Below, one piece after another: positions 25,679 to 33,961 of a DNA stretch of 64,000 nucleotides. Numbering within the stretch: position 1 is the stretch's first letter; each line of letters opens with the position of its first letter. The notes under the pieces were generated by a model, which did no database searches, was not told the origin of the DNA, and worked only from the letters and a program-made list of their open reading frames with translations. Position numbers and translations under genes: made by a program. Origin of the DNA: Candidatus Blautia excrementipullorum (GTDB lineage: Bacteria; Bacillota; Clostridia; Lachnospirales; Lachnospiraceae); assembly GCA_019118645.1 (NCBI GenBank), contig DWYN01000087.1, positions 17,911 through 81,910 of the forward strand, in the 5' to 3' direction.

Positions 25679-26662
25679 ATGATAAGACGGTGGAAAATCG
25701 GACCGGTGGATATAGAAAATCCTTTTGTGCTTGCGCCAATGGCGGGAATTACGGATCTTCCGTTCCGGGGACTCTGCAGAGAGCAGGGAGCGGGTCTGGT
25801 ATATACGGAGATGGTAAGCGCAAAAGCAATTTCCTACCGCAACAGAAATACGCTCCCCCTGATGGAGATCAGCCCCGGGGAGCATCCGGCAGCTCTTCAG
25901 ATTTTCGGCAGCGAGCCGGAACTGATGGCTGAGGTGGCCAGGAGCATTGAGGAGCAGCCTTTCGATATTTTGGACATCAATATGGGCTGTCCGGTACCGA
26001 AGGTGGTGAATAACGGAGAAGGATCGGCGCTTCTGAAAAATCCCGCTCTGATACGCGAGATCGTCACAGCGGTGTCCGGAGCAGTCAAAAAGCCTGTGAC
26101 AGTGAAAATCCGTATTGGATTTGAGGGCGCTTCTGTGGATCCGGTGGAAATCGCGAAAATCATTGAGGATTCCGGCGCGGCGGCCCTTGCGGTTCATGGC
26201 AGAACCAGGCAGCAGTACTATTCCGGCCATGCAGACTGGGAGACAATCCGGAAGATAAAAGAGGCGGTTTCCATTCCGGTAATGGGAAACGGAGACGTGG
26301 ACAGCCCCAAGAAAGCGGAGGCCATGTTGAAAGAGACAGGATGCGACGCAGTGATGATCGGAAGAGCAGCGAGAGGCAATCCCTGGATTTTCCGGGAAAT
26401 GAATCACTATTTTCAGACGGGCGAGCTTCTTCCCAGACCCTCCCTTGAAGAGCTGAAAGAAATGATCCTGCGCCATACCAGATGGCAGATAGAAAAAAAG
26501 GGCGAGTATACCGGAATCCGGGAAATGCGCAAGCATGTGGCATGGTATACTGCGGGAATGAGACACAGCGCAGGCATCCGGCGGGAGTCTAATCTGATTT
26601 CCAGCTATCAGGAACTGGAGGCGCTTCTGGAGCGTCTTTCCGCCCAGGAAAATAAAATGTGA
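25679..26662 (+). CDS. dusB: tRNA-dihydrouridine synthase, DusB type
   Basis: 327 residues, FMN-dependent TIM barrel. It reduces uridines in the tRNA D-loop. The signatures are APMAGITDLPFRGLCRE near the start, DINMGCPVPKVVNNGEGSAL with the catalytic cysteine, VHGRTRQQYYSG and GNGDVDS, plus MIGRAARGNPWIF in the phosphate site. The C-terminal helical RNA-binding domain includes HVAWYTAGM. Start ATG 25679 overlaps the end of the upstream gene's ribosome region. Length is normal. Confidence 0.95.
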   Translation: MIRRWKIGPVDIENPFVLAPMAGITDLPFRGLCREQGAGLVYTEMVSAKAISYRNRNTLPLMEISPGEHPAALQIFGSEPELMAEVARSIEEQPFDILDINMGCPVPKVVNNGEGSALLKNPALIREIVTAVSGAVKKPVTVKIRIGFEGASVDPVEIAKIIEDSGAAALAVHGRTRQQYYSGHADWETIRKIKEAVSIPVMGNGDVDSPKKAEAMLKETGCDAVMIGRAARGNPWIFREMNHYFQTGELLPRPSLEELKEMILRHTRWQIEKKGEYTGIREMRKHVAWYTAGMRHSAGIRRESNLISSYQELEALLERLSAQENKM

Positions 26663-26701
26663 TTTTTGCCTGAAACCTGCGGAAATACAGCCTTTTTGAG
26701 C

Positions 26702-26730
26702 TTGACAACGGACAGGGTTTTGGGTATAAT
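26702..26730 (+). promoter_or_regulatory. Consensus promoter upstream of greA
   Basis: TTGACA (26702-26707) and TATAAT (26725-26730) at exactly 17 bases, both perfect. The expected start near 26737 gives a leader of about 210 bases before greA, in which a 51-codon frame lies. Confidence 0.85.
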
Positions 26731-26775
26731 ACAGAAATTGTGAATATCCTAGAATAATACTGCCCTTTTGGCGGT

Positions 26776-26931
26776 ATGATGTATCTGGGAGCGCATGTGG
26801 ATGTCAATTCGGATGAATTGTCCGGCATATTCTATAATGAGAAAGATGCAGCAGAAAATCTTTCGCGAAATGTGGGAATTTATATGAACAGCGGACATGA
26901 TCTGTCAGAACAGATGTTATCCGGGCATTGA
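26776..26931 (+). CDS. Short open frame in the greA leader, unknown
   Basis: 51 codons from ATG 26776 (ATGATG) to TGA 26929-26931, 16 bases before greA. The composition is protein-like (MMYLGAHVDVNSDELSG at the start, acidic middle, HDLSEQMLSGH end), but no convincing ribosome site precedes it. I do not recognise the product. It could be a leader peptide, a small protein or the remnant of a larger gene. Confidence 0.35.
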   Translation: MMYLGAHVDVNSDELSGIFYNEKDAAENLSRNVGIYMNSGHDLSEQMLSGH

Positions 26932-26947
26932 AAGGGAGTAAGGTATT

Positions 26948-27430
26948 ATGGAAGAAAAGAAGAACTTGATGACGTATGCAGGTCTTAAGAAGTTAGAGGA
27001 AGAGCTGCATGATTTAAAGGTTGTAAAAAGAAAAGAAGTGGCGGAAAAGATCAAGGAGGCCAGAGAACAGGGCGACCTTTCTGAGAACGCCGAGTATGAC
27101 GCTGCAAAAGATGAGCAGAGAGACATCGAAGCACGTATTGAAGAAATTGAAAAAATACTGAAGAATGCAGAAGTCGTAGTGGAAGACGAAGTGGATCTGG
27201 ACAGAATCAGCGTAGGCTGCAAGGTGAAGGTCCATGACTACGAGTTTGAGGAAGATATGGAGCTGAAAATTGTGGGCTCCACAGAGGCCAACAGTCTGGA
27301 AGGCAAGATTTCCAACGAATCTCCGGTAGGAAAGGCACTTATGGGCGCTCATACGGGAGACGTTGTGGAAGTGGAGATGCCTTCAGGGATTATGAAGTAT
27401 AAGGTACTGGAGATTCAGAGAAACATCTGA
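26948..27430 (+). CDS. greA: Transcription elongation factor GreA
   Basis: 160 residues, normal length. It rescues backtracked RNA polymerase by stimulating transcript cleavage. The N-terminal antiparallel coiled coil (residues about 8-80) has the basic start and the conserved DLSENAEYDAAKDEQ tip, which carries the acidic residues inserted in the polymerase channel. The C-terminal FKBP-like domain has VGSTEANSLEGKISNESPVGKAL-type sequence. Start ATG 26948 has GGGAG. It has its own consensus promoter and precedes lysS, a common clostridial order. Confidence 0.97.
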   Translation: MEEKKNLMTYAGLKKLEEELHDLKVVKRKEVAEKIKEAREQGDLSENAEYDAAKDEQRDIEARIEEIEKILKNAEVVVEDEVDLDRISVGCKVKVHDYEFEEDMELKIVGSTEANSLEGKISNESPVGKALMGAHTGDVVEVEMPSGIMKYKVLEIQRNI

Positions 27431-27485
27431 AGCGGGAAGTATCAGGACTTATTCTGAAACAAAGAGAAAGACAGGAAAAAAGAGC

Positions 27486-27530
27486 AGCGTCGCCGCGCAG
27501 TCAGGGAATCCCTCTGCGCTTCGGCGCTGT
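27486..27530 (+). other. Long imperfect hairpin in the greA-lysS gap
   Basis: GCGCAG (27495-27500) pairs with CTGCGC (27514-27519) around AGGG/CCCT, and the outer arms AGCGTCGCC and CGGCGCT pair with a small bulge. No T tract; it lies about 35 bases before the lysS start and could attenuate or stabilise. Confidence 0.45.
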
Positions 27531-27565
27531 ATTCTGAGGATAAACAAATTTAAGGAGGCGCGAAA

Positions 27566-29512
27566 GTGGCAGAGCAGAAGAAGCAGGAACAGGATCTCAA
27601 TCAGATTCTGAAAGTACGCCGGGAGAAGCTTTCCGAGCTTCAGGCAAACGGGAAAGATCCCTTTCAAATCGTAAAATACGATGTTTCACATCACAGCCAG
27701 GATATTAAAGACCATTTTGCGGAGCTGGAAAACCAGACCGTTACCGTAGCAGGACGTATGATGTCCAAGCGTGTAATGGGAAAAGCTTCTTTTTGTCATG
27801 TACAGGATCTGAAGGGAACCATTCAGTCCTATGTGGCAAGAGACAGTCTTGGGGACGAGGCTTACAAGGATTTTAAAAAACTGGATGTCGGCGATATTAT
27901 CGGCATCAAAGGCCAGGTATTCAAAACAAAAACAGGAGAAATTTCCATCCATGCTTCTGAGATCACACTTCTGTCCAAGAGCCTTCAGGTGCTTCCGGAG
28001 AAATTCCATGGGCTGACGAATACGGACCTCCGCTACCGCCAGAGATATGTGGATCTGATCATGAATCCGGAAGTAAAAGACACCTTTGTGAAGCGTTCTA
28101 AGATTATCAGCGCTGTCCGCAGGTATCTGGACAGTCAGGGCTTCATGGAAGTGGAGACGCCGATGCTGGTATCCAATGCCGGCGGCGCGGCGGCGCGTCC
28201 TTTTGAAACTCATTTTAACGCGCTGAACGAGGATCTGAAGCTCCGCATTTCACTGGAGCTTTATCTGAAACGTCTGATCGTGGGCGGTCTGGAAAGAGTA
28301 TACGAGATCGGACGCGTATTCCGGAATGAGGGACTGGATACCCGCCATAATCCGGAGTTTACCCTGATGGAGCTTTATCAGGCATATACAGATTATCACG
28401 GCATGATGGATCTGACGGAAAACCTGTACCGCTTTGTTGCCCAGGAGGTTCTCGGCACCACGAAGATTGTTTATAACGGTGTGGAAATGGATCTGGGCAA
28501 ACCCTTCGAGCGCATCACCATGGTGGACGCAGTGAAGAAATATGCCGGCGTAGATTGGAATGAAATCCATACCCTGGAGGAAGCCCGCGCAATTGCGAAA
28601 GAACATAATATTGAATTTGAGGAGCGCCATAAGAAAGGCGATATCCTGAATCTCTTCTTTGAGACATATGTGGAGGAGCACTTAATCCAGCCGACCTTCC
28701 TGATGGATCATCCGATTGAGATTTCTCCGCTGACCAAAAAGAAACCGGAGAACCCGGAATATGTAGAGCGCTTTGAGTTCTTCATGAACGGCTGGGAGAT
28801 GGCAAACGCCTACTCTGAGCTGAATGATCCCATCGATCAGAGAGAGCGTTTCAAAGCCCAGGAGGAGCAGCTTGCGCAGGGCGATGAGGAAGCAAACACC
28901 ACAGACGAAGATTTCCTGAACGCTCTTGAGGTAGGCATGCCGCCTACAGGAGGAATCGGCTTCGGCATTGACCGTATGGTTATGCTGCTGACGAATTCCG
29001 CAGCCATACGCGACGTTCTGGCCTTTCCGACCATGAAAAGTCTGGGTGGATCCGATTCATCGAGGAAAGCCGGAAAAGCGGAAAACACAGTTTCCTCCGG
29101 TGCGGATGCGTCAGTCTCCGCTTCTTCCGTGAAGCTTGATCTTTCTAAGGTGAAGATCGAGCCGCTGTTTGAGGATTTTGTTGATTTTGATACTTTCAGC
29201 AAGTCTGATTTCCGTGTAGTGAAAGTGAAAGAGTGCGAGGCGGTGCCGAAGAGCAAGAAGCTCCTGAAGTTCGTTCTGGATGACGGATCAGAAACAGACA
29301 GGGTGATCTTAAGCGGTATTCACGACTATTACGAACCGGAAGAACTGGTTGGCAAAACCTGCATTGCGATTACCAACCTGCCGCCCAGAAAGATGATGGG
29401 CATTGATTCCTGCGGTATGCTGATCAGCGCGGTATATGAGTATGACGGACATGAGGGACTGAACCTGCTGATGGTAGATGACGGTATTCCTGCGGGAGCA
29501 AAGCTGTACTAA
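27566..29512 (+). CDS. lysS: Lysyl-tRNA synthetase (class II) with C-terminal tRNA-binding domain
   Basis: 648 residues, well above the usual 490-510. The N-terminal OB fold for anticodon binding (about 55-150) and the class II catalytic core follow the family: motif 2 [23 protein letters not shown] and motif 3 [14 protein letters not shown]. After a Ser/Ala-rich linker (about 495-530) comes a Trbp111/EMAP-type tRNA-binding domain (531-648) with [29 protein letters not shown] sequence and GMLISA. That domain is usually found on MetRS or alone. It should raise tRNA affinity. Start is GTG 27566 with AAGGAGG. Confidence 0.95.
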   Translation: MAEQKKQEQDLNQILKVRREKLSELQANGKDPFQIVKYDVSHHSQDIKDHFAELENQTVTVAGRMMSKRVMGKASFCHVQDLKGTIQSYVARDSLGDEAYKDFKKLDVGDIIGIKGQVFKTKTGEISIHASEITLLSKSLQVLPEKFHGLTNTDLRYRQRYVDLIMNPEVKDTFVKRSKIISAVRRYLDSQGFMEVETPMLVSNAGGAAARPFETHFNALNEDLKLRISLELYLKRLIVGGLERVYEIGRVFRNEGLDTRHNPEFTLMELYQAYTDYHGMMDLTENLYRFVAQEVLGTTKIVYNGVEMDLGKPFERITMVDAVKKYAGVDWNEIHTLEEARAIAKEHNIEFEERHKKGDILNLFFETYVEEHLIQPTFLMDHPIEISPLTKKKPENPEYVERFEFFMNGWEMANAYSELNDPIDQRERFKAQEEQLAQGDEEANTTDEDFLNALEVGMPPTGGIGFGIDRMVMLLTNSAAIRDVLAFPTMKSLGGSDSSRKAGKAENTVSSGADASVSASSVKLDLSKVKIEPLFEDFVDFDTFSKSDFRVVKVKECEAVPKSKKLLKFVLDDGSETDRVILSGIHDYYEPEELVGKTCIAITNLPPRKMMGIDSCGMLISAVYEYDGHEGLNLLMVDDGIPAGAKLY

Positions 29513-29567
29513 ATCTTTGCAAAAGACTCCGGAAAGCAGGCTTTTCGCTGTAGAGTACGACAAATAC

Positions 29568-29610
29568 GAGGACACTTTTCTAAAAGAAATTTTAGAGAGG
29601 TGTCCTCTTT
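29568..29610 (+). terminator. Terminator after lysS
   Basis: GAGGACAC (29568-29575) pairs with GTGTCCTC (29600-29607), with an inner TCTAAAA/TTTTAGA pairing, followed by TTTGTT. Confidence 0.7.
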
Positions 29611-29780
29611 GTTATAATCAAGAAATTTTTACAGAGATAAAGGGGAACGGGAACCTACGATAAAAACTGTATATGGAGAGGTCCCATATTCCCGAAGAGT
29701 CTATCGAACCAATTAGACCAATCAAACCAAACTGGTTTGACGGAAGAATATATCGAGTTGCCGATCAGATTTTCCCTCTG

Positions 29781-30785
29781 CTATACGACATACTTTTTCA
29801 GAAGCGGTATCTTCTGCATCACCCATGAGCCTGCCAGGGAGAAGAGAAAGGCTGCCGCCCAGAAAATCAGAATTCCTCCGTACCCAAAATTCAGCGGTGT
29901 AATGCCGAGATATTTATAAAACAGATTTAAAAAAACAGGATGGATCAGATAAATCCCAAAGCACAGATTCCGATGGGAGGACATCCATGACACATGAACA
30001 CCGCTGTTGGCAGCAGTGAGAAAAAGGCAGACTGTCAGCAGGACAATCAGAGGGGAATCATAGGAAACCCGGAACAGCTTCAGGAAAGCCATATCTGCAA
30101 TCAGAAAACCCGCTGTCAGAAGAGCGGTCACGGAAGTCAGACGGGGACTGACTTTTCCGTATTTCAAAAAATAATATCCCAATATATAGTACAGCAGGTA
30201 AATGCCGGAGAAAGGGTAGGTAAAACCCAGATCAAAATCAGTCAGCTGCTCAAAAAATGGAATAAGGCTGCTGAAAAGTCCTCCGAGGATCAGCCCGTAC
30301 TCCAGAAGCTTCCGCCCACTGCAGCGGATGATCATCCGCAGAAAGGGAGTGGCCAGATACAGTCCTGTCAGCTCATACAGATACCACATATGAGCCCAGC
30401 TTTTGCCGGAAAGCGTGTTGAGAAAGCCCTTCCACAACAGAGCAGGAGAAAAACGCCCCTCTGTTACCGTCAGCTCCATAACGGCAAAAACAGTCCCAAA
30501 AAGCAGCAGGGCAAGAAGAATCCTCCGAAGGTAGTGCGTAAATATTTTTCTCACAGAAATTTCTTTATCCGGATTCAGAAGAAGAGCGCCGGAAATCATA
30601 AGAAAAACAGGAACACCTGTGGTTGTAAGAGCTTTTACTGTATAATAAACCGCACGCTGGTTCGGAGTCATCTCAGCGGACAGAACTGCCGTAACACCGG
30701 AAACTACGTGGAGCATTACGACCATAGCGGCGGCGCTCCAGCGTAGAACATCCAGGAAAGCAGTGGAAGAGCTGTTCCTTTTCAT
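29781..30785 (-). CDS. Membrane acyltransferase, acyltransferase 3 family
   Basis: 334 residues with about ten membrane helices. It belongs to the acyltransferase 3 (OatA/OafA) family, which O-acylates cell-surface sugars. Family landmarks: LDVLRWSAAAMVVMLHV with the conserved Arg and His in the first helix, VPVFLMISGALLL, HMWYLYELTGLYL and the late HPVFLNLFYK stretch. I favour the ATG at 30785 (8 bases after GGGGGA) over an ATG two codons earlier. No extracytoplasmic esterase domain is fused. It is alone on the minus strand; substrate unknown. Confidence 0.88.
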   Translation of the reverse strand: MKRNSSSTAFLDVLRWSAAAMVVMLHVVSGVTAVLSAEMTPNQRAVYYTVKALTTTGVPVFLMISGALLLNPDKEISVRKIFTHYLRRILLALLLFGTVFAVMELTVTEGRFSPALLWKGFLNTLSGKSWAHMWYLYELTGLYLATPFLRMIIRCSGRKLLEYGLILGGLFSSLIPFFEQLTDFDLGFTYPFSGIYLLYYILGYYFLKYGKVSPRLTSVTALLTAGFLIADMAFLKLFRVSYDSPLIVLLTVCLFLTAANSGVHVSWMSSHRNLCFGIYLIHPVFLNLFYKYLGITPLNFGYGGILIFWAAAFLFSLAGSWVMQKIPLLKKYVV

Positions 30786-30954
30786 AATCATAATCCCCCA
30801 GTCTCATACAGATGAAAAACATTTTTGTTATCTGATATTCTAATATACTTATCTCTCAGCTACAAGAAAAAAGTTCCAAAGAACATATATAAAATATTAT
30901 ATTAGAATAAACTGCGGCGGAATATTTTTTACAAGGCGCAGGAAAACAATCGGT

Positions 30955-30980
30955 TACAACAAAATATAAATTATGTTGTA
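30955..30980. promoter_or_regulatory. Palindromic site 1: TACAACA-N12-TGTTGTA
   Basis: Perfect 7-base inverted arms separated by an AT-only 12-base centre, 170 bases upstream of the acyltransferase start. An identical arrangement recurs at 31185-31210. The wider gap 30786-31471 is AT-rich and holds only these sites and a doubtful short frame. Confidence 0.6.
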
Positions 30981-31184
30981 CATATATCATTATAATATCT
31001 TTCTCTGGACGAATGTCAAGAAAAATCATATAATATGTTCATTCTTCTTTTTTATATTTATCATTTAAAATCTGTAAATACTGATAAATTACAGCGGTTC
31101 ACACTGCTTGAGACAGGAGATTTATTTGTCAGGCATAAAATCCTGGACTTATTTCAAAAAATTTCATGAGGGAACGGAAAAAAA

Positions 31185-31210
31185 TACAACATAATTGATA
31201 TTTTGTTGTA
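31185..31210. promoter_or_regulatory. Palindromic site 2: TACAACA-N12-TGTTGTA
   Basis: Same arms and same spacer length as site 1, 230 bases further right (about 22 helical turns); here the arms extend to AATACAACA/TGTTGTATT. It fits a dimeric or tetrameric regulator that may loop the DNA. The regulator is not identified. Confidence 0.6.
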
Positions 31211-31239
31211 TTTGAAAAATACGGACGGAAAATGGAGAA

Positions 31240-31389
31240 TTGTGTTATCTTCTTGAGAATAAAATTTCATATGAGGACTTTCCGGAGAACGAGTGGATCG
31301 ATATTTGCGAATACATTACCGGCAGGAAGGAAGACAGGGGAAAAGAGGCTTACTGCTGCCTGAAAGAATGGGCCGGCAGAGAACGATAG
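31240..31389 (+). other. Doubtful short frame or gene remnant
   Basis: 50 codons from a TTG at 31240 to TAG 31387-31389 with protein-like sequence (EDFPENEWIDICEYITG, then KEAYCCLKEWAG), but with no ATG or GTG start and only GGAG placed too close. It may be the 3' remnant of a lost gene. Not recognised. Confidence 0.2.
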
Positions 31390-31471
31390 TCTCCGCAATG
31401 TTCAAGAACAGCCGTCTGTGTTATACTTATGGTAAATAAAACATGAGTATACAATCAGGTTGGAGGAAAAT

Positions 31472-32770
31472 ATGAAATTACTGGGAATTGACATTGGAAC
31501 AACATCAATTAGCTTTACTGTAATGGAAAAGGAGAGCAAAACTCTGGTGAAGGCTTCCACTGTCGGCAATGAAAGCTTTATGAAAACAGGAAATTCCTGG
31601 GAAAAGATACAGAACGCAGCTGAGATAGAAAAAATAGTGAAAGAAACTGTTGAAAAGTTTTTTGCGGAATTCACGGATATAGTCTCTATTGGTCTTACCG
31701 GACAGATGCACGGAATTTTATATACGGACGGCCGGGGAAATTGTGCCAGCCCTCTTTATACCTGGCAGGACGGCCGGGGAAACCGTCCGGTCTTTGAAGG
31801 AAAATCTCTGACAGAGACAATATATGAAGAGACAGGTGTGCAAGTATACACAGGCTACGGATGGGTGACCCATCTTTACAATCAGAGAAAAAATCTTGTT
31901 CCAGAAACGGCGGCATCCTTCTGTACGATTGCAGATTACATAGGAATGAAGCTGACGGGACGAGAGCAGCCGCTGATACACAGCAGTATGGCAGCCAGCT
32001 TCGGTTTTTTTGATCTGGAAAGAAATCAATTCCGGCAGGATGCACTTGAACTTCTGGGGATAAACTGCGGCATTATGCCGGAAATATCAGACAAAATTTC
32101 GGTACTGGGTGAGTTTGACGGCGTACCTGTTTACACGGCTATTGGCGACAACCAGGCAAGTGTTCTGGGGGCGACAGGCAGGGAGCCGGGAACGATTCTG
32201 GTGAATATGGGGACAGGAGGACAGATTTCTGTGATTTCAGACAGAAATATTGAGGTTCCCGGAATTGAAACAAGACCTTTTCTGGATGGAAATTACCTTT
32301 TGGTGGGGGCTTCCCTCTGCGGCGGAAGGGCATACGCGGTTCTTGAAAATTTTTTCCGCCAGTACGGAAAGGCCGCAGGGACAGGTGACCGCGCCCAGTA
32401 TGATGTAATGGAAAAAATTCTGGAACAAGGTGAAACAGCAGATCCGCTGAAGGTACGGACAACATTTCAGGGAACCAGGACGGATCCTGAGCGGAGAGGA
32501 AGCATTGAAGGAATCAGTGAGAATAATTTTACCCCGGCTGCACTGATACAGGGAGTTCTGGACGGGATGGCACAGGAACTGTATGAAATGTACTGTGAAA
32601 TAAGGAGCCAGGTGAGCCTGGACGTTTCCACTATGACGGCAGCCGGAAACGGAGTCAGAAAAAACCACTATCTGCAGAAGGCTTTTGAGAAGATTTTTGA
32701 TAAAAAGCTTGTGCTTGCTCCCTACAAAGAAGAAGCTGCCTGTGGTGCGGCAATGAGCTGCTGCCGATAA
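31472..32770 (+). CDS. FGGY-family kinase, sedoheptulokinase-like
   Basis: 432 residues with the two actin-fold halves of FGGY kinases. The phosphate loop is GIDIGTTSISF; TGQMHGILYTD followed by SPLYTWQDGRG resembles sedoheptulokinase more than xylulokinase or glycerol kinase. The catalytic aspartate lies in AIGDNQASVLG; TAAGNGVRKNHYLQKAF is the late nucleotide-site block. Start ATG 31472 follows GGAGG; an upstream TTG at 31460 would skip that site. It stands alone, without transport or isomerase genes. Sedoheptulose 7-phosphate formation is a guess from similarity. Confidence 0.8.
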   Translation: MKLLGIDIGTTSISFTVMEKESKTLVKASTVGNESFMKTGNSWEKIQNAAEIEKIVKETVEKFFAEFTDIVSIGLTGQMHGILYTDGRGNCASPLYTWQDGRGNRPVFEGKSLTETIYEETGVQVYTGYGWVTHLYNQRKNLVPETAASFCTIADYIGMKLTGREQPLIHSSMAASFGFFDLERNQFRQDALELLGINCGIMPEISDKISVLGEFDGVPVYTAIGDNQASVLGATGREPGTILVNMGTGGQISVISDRNIEVPGIETRPFLDGNYLLVGASLCGGRAYAVLENFFRQYGKAAGTGDRAQYDVMEKILEQGETADPLKVRTTFQGTRTDPERRGSIEGISENNFTPAALIQGVLDGMAQELYEMYCEIRSQVSLDVSTMTAAGNGVRKNHYLQKAFEKIFDKKLVLAPYKEEAACGAAMSCCR

Positions 32771-32805
32771 AAAAGATTTTAGTTTAGAGTGAGGCGGAGA
32801 TTCTT

Positions 32806-33960
32806 ATGAAATTTTTTCATTTATCAGACCTGCACATAGGTCTGAAGCTGATGAACCGTGATCTGAGGGAGGATCAGGAATATATTTTCCGGCAGATTAC
32901 AGACATTGCTTCCCGGGAGCAGCCGGATGCGGTAGTGATCGCCGGGGATATTTATGACAAGGCCGTGCCTTCCGCCGAGGCTGTGGAGGTTTTCGACCGG
33001 TTTATAGCAGATCTTGCAGAAGCTTTGCCCCAGGCGGCGATTATGATGATCAGCGGAAATCACGACAGCGCGCCGAGGGTGAACTGTTTTCGGAATATTC
33101 TTTCCCGGCAGAATCTTTATATGGTGGGACAGCCCCCTCAGAGAGAGGACGAATATATAGAAAAGGTGACCCTTGAGGACAAATATGGAGCGGTGAATTT
33201 TTATCTGCTTCCTTTTGTGAAGCCCTCTATGGTGAAAATGGCGGTGGGAACAGACGAAAATGGGAACAATCTTTCCTATAATGACACCGTGCGCCGGCTG
33301 ATAGAGCGGGAAGGGATAGACGAAACTCAGAGAAACGTCCTTGTCAGCCACCAGTTTTATCTTCCGTCCGGAAAGAAAGCGGAGGATGTGGAACGAATGG
33401 ACTCCGAGATCCGGACGGTGGGAAATATTGACCAGGTGTCGGCGGATGTTCTGGAACTTTTCGACTACGGCGCTCTGGGGCACATACACAAGCCTATGAA
33501 GGTGGGACGAGACTGCTTCCGCTACTGCGGGACACCTCTGGCATGCTCTGTAAGCGAGGCAGGGCAGGAAAAGGGAATTCTCATGGTGGAGTTAAGCGGC
33601 AAAGGAAAGGAACCGGAGATTTCTGTACTTCCTCTGAACCCCCTCAGGAAGGTTCGGGTTATCTGCGGCAGCCTTCAGGAAGTGCTGGAGCAGACCTGTG
33701 AGGATTATGTGTCGGTGATTTTAACGGATAAGGCGGATCTGGATGTGATTGATATGCAGGACAGACTTCGCCATGCTTTTCCAAATCTTCTGGAGATCCG
33801 CCGGGAAAATCTGAGAAAAGCAGATTACAGCGGGGAGATGAGAGCGCAGGAGGAAATGCTGAATCCCTACGAGCTGTGCTGTTCTTTTCTGGCAGAGCTG
33901 GATGAGGAAGAAAAGGAGATTCTCCGCGATGTAATTCATACAGTTCAGGAGGTGAAGTAG
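32806..33960 (+). CDS. sbcD: Nuclease SbcD
   Basis: 384 residues. The nuclease subunit of SbcCD (Mre11 type), which opens and trims DNA hairpins and protein-blocked ends. The five metallophosphoesterase motifs are visible: HLSDLHIG near the start, VIAGDIYD, ISGNHDS, VSHQF and LGHIHKP. The C-terminal capping and SbcC-binding region follows. Start ATG 32806 has GAGGCGGAG. One base separates it from sbcC, so the pair is translationally coupled. Confidence 0.96.
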   Translation: MKFFHLSDLHIGLKLMNRDLREDQEYIFRQITDIASREQPDAVVIAGDIYDKAVPSAEAVEVFDRFIADLAEALPQAAIMMISGNHDSAPRVNCFRNILSRQNLYMVGQPPQREDEYIEKVTLEDKYGAVNFYLLPFVKPSMVKMAVGTDENGNNLSYNDTVRRLIEREGIDETQRNVLVSHQFYLPSGKKAEDVERMDSEIRTVGNIDQVSADVLELFDYGALGHIHKPMKVGRDCFRYCGTPLACSVSEAGQEKGILMVELSGKGKEPEISVLPLNPLRKVRVICGSLQEVLEQTCEDYVSVILTDKADLDVIDMQDRLRHAFPNLLEIRRENLRKADYSGEMRAQEEMLNPYELCCSFLAELDEEEKEILRDVIHTVQEVK

Positions 33961-33961
33961 G

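Noticed and set aside
25229..26566. A 445-codon open frame on the minus strand
   Set aside because: Opposite dusB and its neighbour; no family resemblance and no start signals.
29994..30746. A 250-codon open frame on the plus strand
   Set aside because: Antisense to the well-supported membrane acyltransferase; Gln/Lys/Ser-rich composition is that of a shadow frame.
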